DNA of 6,030 bases from DATJQF01 sp035505995. Lineage in GTDB: Bacteria > Bacteroidota > Bacteroidia > Bacteroidales > FEN-979. The notes beneath the pieces were generated by a model. The model was not told the origin of the DNA, did no database searches, and worked only from the letters and a program-made list of their open reading frames with translations. Each line of letters opens with the position of its first letter. The stretch's first letter is position 1. The DNA is taken from assembly GCA_035505995.1 (NCBI GenBank), contig DATJQF010000178.1:1-6030 (forward strand). The letters run 5' to 3'. Position numbers and translations under genes: made by a program. Of the stretch, positions 1-3,974 are shown piece by piece.

Positions 1-38
1 CTATTATGTTCAAAATGCTTTAATTCTTCGGTATCCAT
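1..38 (-). CDS. Start of an unrecognised protein gene, cut by the left window edge
   Basis: Read on the minus strand from base 38, an ATG opens a stop-free frame of twelve codons, MDTEELKHFEHN, that runs off the window. The bases just upstream are A/T-rich with no Shine-Dalgarno site, as is usual for starts in Bacteroidota. A promoter match at 141-170 points toward this start, which would give a leader of about 95 bases. The peptide is charged and hydrophilic, so there is no signal peptide or membrane helix in the visible part. I do not recognise the family. It is divergent to the CoA ligase gene at 327. The evidence is the start context plus the promoter; twelve codons alone would not prove a gene. 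Confidence 0.45.
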   Translation of the reverse strand, partial: MDTEELKHFEHN

Positions 39-59
39 GTTATATTTTATAATTTCCTA

Positions 60-134
60 AACCCGCTTATGCCCGCTATGGCAGGGCGTCAATCTGCAAA
101 AAGGTTGTGGATAGTCGTATAAGCGTTGCGGGTT
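60..134 (-). promoter_or_regulatory. Long-range inverted repeat in the leader of the leftward gene
   Basis: AACCCGC (60-66) pairs perfectly with GCGGGTT (128-134). CGCTTAT (64-70) pairs perfectly with ATAAGCG (119-125). The two left arms overlap at 64-66, so the pairings either compete or combine into one stem with a bulge (AACCCGC plus TTAT). The stem would enclose most of the leader RNA predicted from the promoter at 141-170 and would end about 21 bases before the ATG at 38. Inside it lie a small GCCC/GGGC pairing (71-74 with 84-87) and a CCCGCT direct repeat (62-67 and 72-77). This could be a structured leader or a DNA operator. It does not match a riboswitch class that I recognise. Confidence 0.3.
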
Positions 135-140
135 GTGCAC

Positions 141-170
141 CAAATATAGGAGAGATAGTTATTCTGACAA
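141..170 (-). promoter_or_regulatory. Bacteroidota-type promoter for the leftward gene
   Basis: On the minus strand, TTG (170-168) is followed after exactly 19 bases by TATATTTG (148-141). This matches the Bacteroidota sigma-ABfr consensus, TTG then about 19 bases then TAnnTTTG, at every fixed position. Transcription should begin near base 135 and run left to the ATG at 38. No comparably good match faces the CoA ligase. The best plus-strand candidates are TTG (133-135) with a 4-of-6 box at 156-163, and an isolated TATTTTAG at 303-310 with no proper -33 element. Confidence 0.55.
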
Positions 171-242
171 AATAATATAGGATGTTTTATGAACAGGTCA
201 GGGCAGGAGGGGAGCTTTCCCAAAGGGGTGGATTCCGCCGCC

Positions 243-302
243 GACGGAAGACGAAGAAACCTCCACCCTCCATCCTCTGTTTTCCATCTTCCGTCTTTTT
301 CC
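243..302. repeat. Degenerate heptamer repeats in two orientations
   Basis: Read on the minus strand from 295 to 261, the sequence divides cleanly into five heptamers: GACGGAA, GATGGAA, AACAGAG, GATGGAG, GGTGGAG. They are preceded by GGAAAAA at 302-296. On the plus strand GACGGAA (243-249) and GACGAAG (250-256) form a shorter array of the same motif in opposite orientation. As a result GACGGAAGA (243-251) and TCTTCCGTC (287-295) are perfect inverted repeats separated by 35 bases. The array lies in the spacer just upstream of the CoA ligase start at 327. A similar 7-base periodicity occurs at 3922-3949. The function is unknown; this may be a dispersed short-repeat family of this genome. Confidence 0.55.
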
Positions 303-326
303 TATTTTAGCCAAAAATATCCTGTC

Positions 327-2384
327 ATGATCAATGAACAGCTGCTGAATCCCCGCAGCATCGTCGTGGTGGGCGGTTCCAACGATGTCCAGAAGCCGGG
401 AGGAGCCGTGCTGCGAAACCTGCTGGAAGGGAACTACCAGGGAAAACTCTATGTCACCAACCTGAAAGAGCCCGTGGTGCAGGGACTCAGGAGCTATACC
501 GACCTGAAAGAGCTGCCGGAATCGGAGCTGGCCATCATCGCGATCGCGGCCCGGTATATCCCGGAAACGGTGGAATGCCTGATCGGGCAGAAGAATACGC
601 GGGCGTTTATCATCCTGTCGGCCGGCTTTTCAGAAGAAAGTAAGGAAGGAAAGATCCTGGAGCAGAAGATCGTGGAGATGATCGATAAGGTCAATGGCGC
701 CCTGATCGGTCCCAACTGCATCGGCGTGCTCACCCCCGATTATCATGGCGTCTTCACGAAGCCGGTGCCGCAACTCGACCTGAAAGGCTGCGATTTCATC
801 ACCGGGTCGGGCGCCACCGCCTGCTTCATCATGGAAGCCGGCATCCAGAAAGGACTTAAGTTCTCCAGGGTGTTCTCGGTCGGCAACAGCGCCCAGATGG
901 GCGTCGAGGATATCCTGCGGTACATGGACGAGACCTTCACCCCCGGCGTCTCCCCGCTGATCAAGCTATTATACCTCGAAAATATCTCCCGTCCCGATCT
1001 GATCCTGAAGCATGCCTCCTCGCTCATCCGCAAAGGATGCCGCATTGCCGCCATCAAGGCAGGGACCTCCGAAGCCGGCAGCCGCGCCGCCTCATCGCAT
1101 ACCGGTGCGCTGGCCAGCTCGGATGTGGCCGTGGACGCGCTCTTCCGCAAAGCGGGCATCGCCCGGTGCTACGGCCGGGAAGAGCTCATCAGCGTCGCCT
1201 CGGTGTACACGCACCACGAGATGAAAGGGAAGAACATGGCCATCATCACCCATGCCGGGGGACCCGGGGTGATGCTCACCGATACGCTCTCCCATCACGG
1301 GATGACGGTTCCTACGATCGATCATCCGGCAGCGGCGGAACTGCTCACCAAGCTCCATCCGGGTTCTTCCGTCGCCAACCCGATCGATTTCCTGGCTACC
1401 GGGAATGCACAGCAGCTCTCCACCATCATCGATTATTGCGAGACGAAATTCGATGCGATCGACGGGATGACCGTCATCTTCGGCACGCCCGGGCTCACCA
1501 GGGTATTCGATGTCTATGACGTGATCGACGGGAAGATGAGCACCTGCACCAAGCCGATCTTCCCCGTAATGCCTTCCGTCACCACGGCCGGCGAGGAGAT
1601 CCGGGCGTTCATTTCCAGAGGAAGGGTGTACTTCTCCGATGAAGTGACCTTCGCAAATGCATTGGCCCGGGTGTATCATACCCCCGGACCGGCCGTACCT
1701 GCACCTGAGCAGCCTACCGTGGATATTAAAAGGATCCGGAAGGTGATGGAAAGCTCGGCGGAAGGCTATCTTCCCCCCTCCGCCGTCGCCGAGCTGCTGG
1801 ATGCCTCCGGGATCCCGAGGGCAGGGGAGGAGGTGGCCCGGACCGTGGAAGAGGCGGTCGCGGCCGCGGTTAAGCTGGGTTACCCCGTGGTGATGAAGGT
1901 GGTGGGGCCGGTCCATAAGTCGGATGTGGGTGGGGTTGTCCTGGGGGTGAAGAATGAAGCGGGGGTAAAGAAGGAATTCAAGCGGATGATGAAGATCAAG
2001 GATACCACCGCGGTCTTGGTCCAGCCGATGCTTTCCGGCACCGAGCTGTTCGCGGGAGCCAAATACGAGCCGAAATTCGGACACCTGATCCTGTGCGGAC
2101 TGGGAGGGATCTTCATCGAGGTGCTTAAGGATGTTTCCTCGGCGCTGGCGCCGCTGAGCAGGGAGGAAGCTCTATCGATGATCCGGAACCTGAAGGGATA
2201 CAAGATCATCCAGGGCGTCCGTGGCAGGCAGGGCATCGACGAAGAGGCTTTCGCCACCATACTCCGGCATCTGTCTTCCTTATTATCCGCAGCGCCGGAG
2301 ATCGGGGAACTGGATCTCAACCCGCTGCTCGGGCAGGCCGACCGGATCATGGCAGTGGATGCGCGGATCCGCATCCGGAAATAA
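327..2384 (+). CDS. Acetate/acyl-CoA ligase (ADP-forming), fused alpha-beta form
   Basis: This 685-residue cytosolic enzyme should catalyse acyl-CoA + ADP + Pi = acid + CoA + ATP through a phosphohistidine. Residues 1-130 are the Rossmann CoA-binding domain (NPRSIVVVGGS at 8-18). Residues 130-300 and 300-450 are the two CoA-ligase domains: GPNCIGV at 128-134, YLEN with E218, and SSHTGA with H258 as the expected phosphorylated histidine. Residues 475-685 are the ATP-grasp domain, with HKSDVGGV at 530-537 and ELDLNPL at 661-667. The domain order and length match the one-chain form; archaeal enzymes often split alpha and beta. There is no acetyltransferase domain, so it is not a Pat-type protein acetyltransferase. 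I chose ATG 327 because family similarity begins there. The open frame extends back to ATG 189, but those 46 codons cross the heptamer repeats and show no domain. The physiological acid (acetate, propionate, branched or aryl) cannot be read from the sequence. The gene is convergent with the rhomboid gene, two bases apart. Confidence 0.9.
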   Translation: MINEQLLNPRSIVVVGGSNDVQKPGGAVLRNLLEGNYQGKLYVTNLKEPVVQGLRSYTDLKELPESELAIIAIAARYIPETVECLIGQKNTRAFIILSAGFSEESKEGKILEQKIVEMIDKVNGALIGPNCIGVLTPDYHGVFTKPVPQLDLKGCDFITGSGATACFIMEAGIQKGLKFSRVFSVGNSAQMGVEDILRYMDETFTPGVSPLIKLLYLENISRPDLILKHASSLIRKGCRIAAIKAGTSEAGSRAASSHTGALASSDVAVDALFRKAGIARCYGREELISVASVYTHHEMKGKNMAIITHAGGPGVMLTDTLSHHGMTVPTIDHPAAAELLTKLHPGSSVANPIDFLATGNAQQLSTIIDYCETKFDAIDGMTVIFGTPGLTRVFDVYDVIDGKMSTCTKPIFPVMPSVTTAGEEIRAFISRGRVYFSDEVTFANALARVYHTPGPAVPAPEQPTVDIKRIRKVMESSAEGYLPPSAVAELLDASGIPRAGEEVARTVEEAVAAAVKLGYPVVMKVVGPVHKSDVGGVVLGVKNEAGVKKEFKRMMKIKDTTAVLVQPMLSGTELFAGAKYEPKFGHLILCGLGGIFIEVLKDVSSALAPLSREEALSMIRNLKGYKIIQGVRGRQGIDEEAFATILRHLSSLLSAAPEIGELDLNPLLGQADRIMAVDARIRIRK

Positions 2385-2391
2385 TCTTATT
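2357..2391. terminator. Possible bidirectional 3' hairpin at the convergent gene ends
   Basis: GGATGCG (2357-2363) and CGCATCC (2370-2376) form a perfect 7-base-pair stem with a 6-base loop. It lies in the last codons of the CoA ligase and just past the stop of the rhomboid gene. Next to it, AATAA-TC-TTATT (2380-2391) is a second inverted repeat that contains both stop codons (2382-2384 on plus, 2389-2387 on minus). Neither side has a U-tract directly after the GC stem, so a classical intrinsic terminator is not shown. No other candidate exists between the two genes. Confidence 0.22.
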
Positions 2392-3007
2392 GGCTGATCA
2401 GGCCCAGCTGGCTCAGGAAGATCGTGACCAGCGAAGGCTTCAGGGCGATGGTGAAGACCAGCCCGAAGACGGCTCCCCAGAAATGGGCGTCGTGGCCGAT
2501 GTTATCGCCTCCGCGACGGCTCATATACGCTTCATAGGCCAGGTAGAGGATGCCGAAGATCGGCGCGGGGATCCCGATGGGGACGAAGAAAAAGTAGATC
2601 TTGCCCAGCGGGTACAGGACGATGCTGGAGAAGATCACGGCCGACACGGCTCCCGATGCTCCCACCGAATTGTAGAAGACATCGTTCTTGTGCTTGCCGA
2701 ACGCAGGGATGATCGACAGGATCAGTCCCCCTCCGTATAGTAACAGGTAATACAGCGAGTGCTTGGTGGGGAAATAAAGCTCGAAATACTTTTCCACGAT
2801 CCCTCCGAACGACCAAAGCACGATCATGTTGATGAACAGGTGAAAATAGCCCGCATGCAGCAGCCCGTAAGTAAAAAAGCGGTACCACTGGTTGCCGTGC
2901 TTGACGTCGTAGGCATTGAACTTGAGCCGGTCGAAGAGTTCCCGCTGGTTGATCGCCAGGATGGAGACGACCGCCGTTACCGCAATGATGATCCAGGTGA
3001 TAGTCAC
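2387..3007 (-). CDS. Rhomboid family intramembrane serine protease
   Basis: This 206-residue inner-membrane protease cleaves transmembrane segments of other membrane proteins. It has the minimal six-helix rhomboid core, with helices near residues 3-19, 52-70, 84-101, 118-133, 136-158 and 175-190. The WYR motif of the first loop is at 41-43. The oxyanion-side HxxxN is HLFIN (H56, N60). The nucleophile is S118 in GASGA. The catalytic base is H175 in AHFWGAVFG. All catalytic positions are present, so it should be active rather than an iRhom-like pseudoprotease. The start is GTG at 3007-3005; no ATG lies near it, and the first helix begins immediately after. A weak AAAGG lies about seven bases upstream. 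It follows the 275-residue membrane protein gene by 11 bases and is probably cotranscribed with it. There are no extra cytosolic or zinc-finger domains. The substrate is unknown. Confidence 0.92.
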   Translation of the reverse strand: MTITWIIIAVTAVVSILAINQRELFDRLKFNAYDVKHGNQWYRFFTYGLLHAGYFHLFINMIVLWSFGGIVEKYFELYFPTKHSLYYLLLYGGGLILSIIPAFGKHKNDVFYNSVGASGAVSAVIFSSIVLYPLGKIYFFFVPIGIPAPIFGILYLAYEAYMSRRGGDNIGHDAHFWGAVFGLVFTIALKPSLVTIFLSQLGLISQ

Positions 3008-3018
3008 GGGTTGCCTTT

Positions 3019-3846
3019 TTATTTTTTCAGGATCTCAGTTTTAGGGTTCTTGGTGTAGTCGATCTCCGAACCCAGCATGCTGTGGGGGATCAGGAAGACC
3101 AGGAGCAGGATAAACGAGGCCAGGACCGGCCAGAAGCGGTTAGCCCGGTTCCGGTAAAGCATCACCAGGGCGACTACCCAGAAGATGAATGCTACGCCGG
3201 CTTTGTTGTCGGTAAGGTCGTGACCGACCGGCCAGCCCGACCAGTACACCCCGAAGGAATATTTCTGCACGACCGGTCCGAGGATCAGTCCCCCGATGAA
3301 AAGGGTGACCAGGGTGATCCAGGTATAGGGCAGGGTATATTTTCCCCGGAAGATCACTTCCAGACCCGTGCGGGTGGAAAAGAGCATGGCCAGGAAGATC
3401 AGGAGAATGTGGGAGAGCAGGATCCCCAGCGGAACGCTGCCTTTGTAGCGCATCACCACCGGGTCCTTTGTCAGCAACACGCGGCTGCCGTGGCTTTCGA
3501 GGGTCACTTCGTACATGACCTTTCCGGCCGGCGGCTGGTGCGGGATCTTTCCCGCCAGCGAGTCCCCTTTTCGCTCCATCGGAACGGTTGTCCACGCATC
3601 ATAGCTTTTGAATCTCCGGAAGCTGAATTCTCCTTTTACGGTGGTGTCGGGAACATTGATATAGACGGGCGCATCGTCAGCTCCGTCATAGCTCCGGATC
3701 AGCCGGAAGCGGACCTCCCTGCCGTTGATCTCCTTCTTTCCCCCTACCGGGTAGGTAGGACCGGTCATCCGCTGGTATACCGCGATCGCCAGGGTGAATA
3801 TAAATGCAAACAGCCATAACAGGAAGGACCTTACTTTGGGATTCAT
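3019..3846 (-). CDS. Five-helix membrane protein with an extracytoplasmic domain, function unknown
   Basis: The product has 275 residues. One N-terminal helix (about 8-24) is followed by a polar segment of roughly 110 residues (27-137) rich in alternating hydrophobic positions, which suggests a beta-sandwich-like domain. Four more helices follow (about 139-156, 172-191, 216-231 and 239-255), then a short lysine-rich tail. The positive residues before helix 1 (K4, R6) suggest the N-terminus is inside, placing the soluble domain in the periplasm. The loop before helix 4 holds WSGWPVGHDLTDNK (202-215), which I recall as conserved in uncharacterised Bacteroidota membrane proteins; that memory is not a search result. 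The ATG at 3846 has an A/T-rich leader and no Shine-Dalgarno site. The gene heads the rhomboid transcript, 11 bases apart, so a link to regulated membrane proteolysis is possible but unproven. I cannot assign a function. Confidence 0.85.
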   Translation of the reverse strand: MNPKVRSFLLWLFAFIFTLAIAVYQRMTGPTYPVGGKKEINGREVRFRLIRSYDGADDAPVYINVPDTTVKGEFSFRRFKSYDAWTTVPMERKGDSLAGKIPHQPPAGKVMYEVTLESHGSRVLLTKDPVVMRYKGSVPLGILLSHILLIFLAMLFSTRTGLEVIFRGKYTLPYTWITLVTLFIGGLILGPVVQKYSFGVYWSGWPVGHDLTDNKAGVAFIFWVVALVMLYRNRANRFWPVLASFILLLVFLIPHSMLGSEIDYTKNPKTEILKK

Positions 3847-3865
3847 CGAATCGGGTTTAATAAAA

Positions 3866-3892
3866 CAAAAATATAATCAGACTGCAAAAATA
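3866..3892 (-). promoter_or_regulatory. Tandem -7 promoter boxes for the membrane protein-rhomboid pair
   Basis: Two copies of TATTTTTG on the minus strand (3892-3885 and 3873-3866) each match TAnnTTTG at every fixed position, with starts 19 bases apart. They would give leaders of about 14 and 33 bases before the ATG at 3846. Neither has a TTG at the ideal 17-23 base distance upstream, so the match is to the -7 element only. The surrounding A/T-rich stretch makes a chance hit to one box plausible; two identical boxes are less so. Confidence 0.4.
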
Positions 3893-3921
3893 GATAAATA
3901 TTGCCCTATGAGGGATAGCAG

Positions 3922-3974
3922 ATGCCACATGCAGGATGCAAGACGCACAATAGAGCACCACGTCACCACGTCAC
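3922..3974. repeat. Heptamer and octamer tandem repeats at a gene end
   Basis: Plus-strand bases 3922-3949 divide into four degenerate heptamers: ATGCCAC, ATGCAGG, ATGCAAG, ACGCACA. A perfect octamer repeat follows, ACCACGTC at 3957-3964 and again at 3965-3972, then AC. The second octamer runs into the stop codon of the GH3/serine-hydrolase gene (TGA at 3973-3971), so the array reaches the very end of that gene. The 7-base spacing recalls the array at 243-302, though the unit sequence differs. The units are too short and contiguous, with no spacers, to be CRISPR. Confidence 0.5.

Noticed and set aside
105..113. TTGTGGATA resembling a DnaA box
   Set aside because: It is a single site with one mismatch to TTATCCACA on the reverse strand. 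There is no cluster, no A/T-rich unwinding element and no dnaA or dnaN gene, so an origin is not supported.
243..302. Heptamer array considered as CRISPR
   Set aside because: The units are 7 bases, contiguous and degenerate, with no spacers and no cas genes.
1092..2084. 330-codon minus-strand open frame opposite the CoA ligase
   Set aside because: It is entirely antisense to a gene with intact catalytic motifs. Its translation is rich in His, Arg and Gly with no domain, as expected from an opposite frame of GC-rich DNA.
3082..3819. 245-codon plus-strand open frame
   Set aside because: It is antisense to the five-helix membrane protein. It is very rich in Asp, Glu, Gln and Pro, the usual product of reading hydrophobic codons on the opposite strand.
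3904..3914. CCCT-ATG-AGGG hairpin considered as the terminator of the GH3/serine-hydrolase gene
   Set aside because: The stem is only four base pairs and is not directly followed by a U-tract on the minus strand; the A/T-rich sequence after it is better explained by the promoter boxes.
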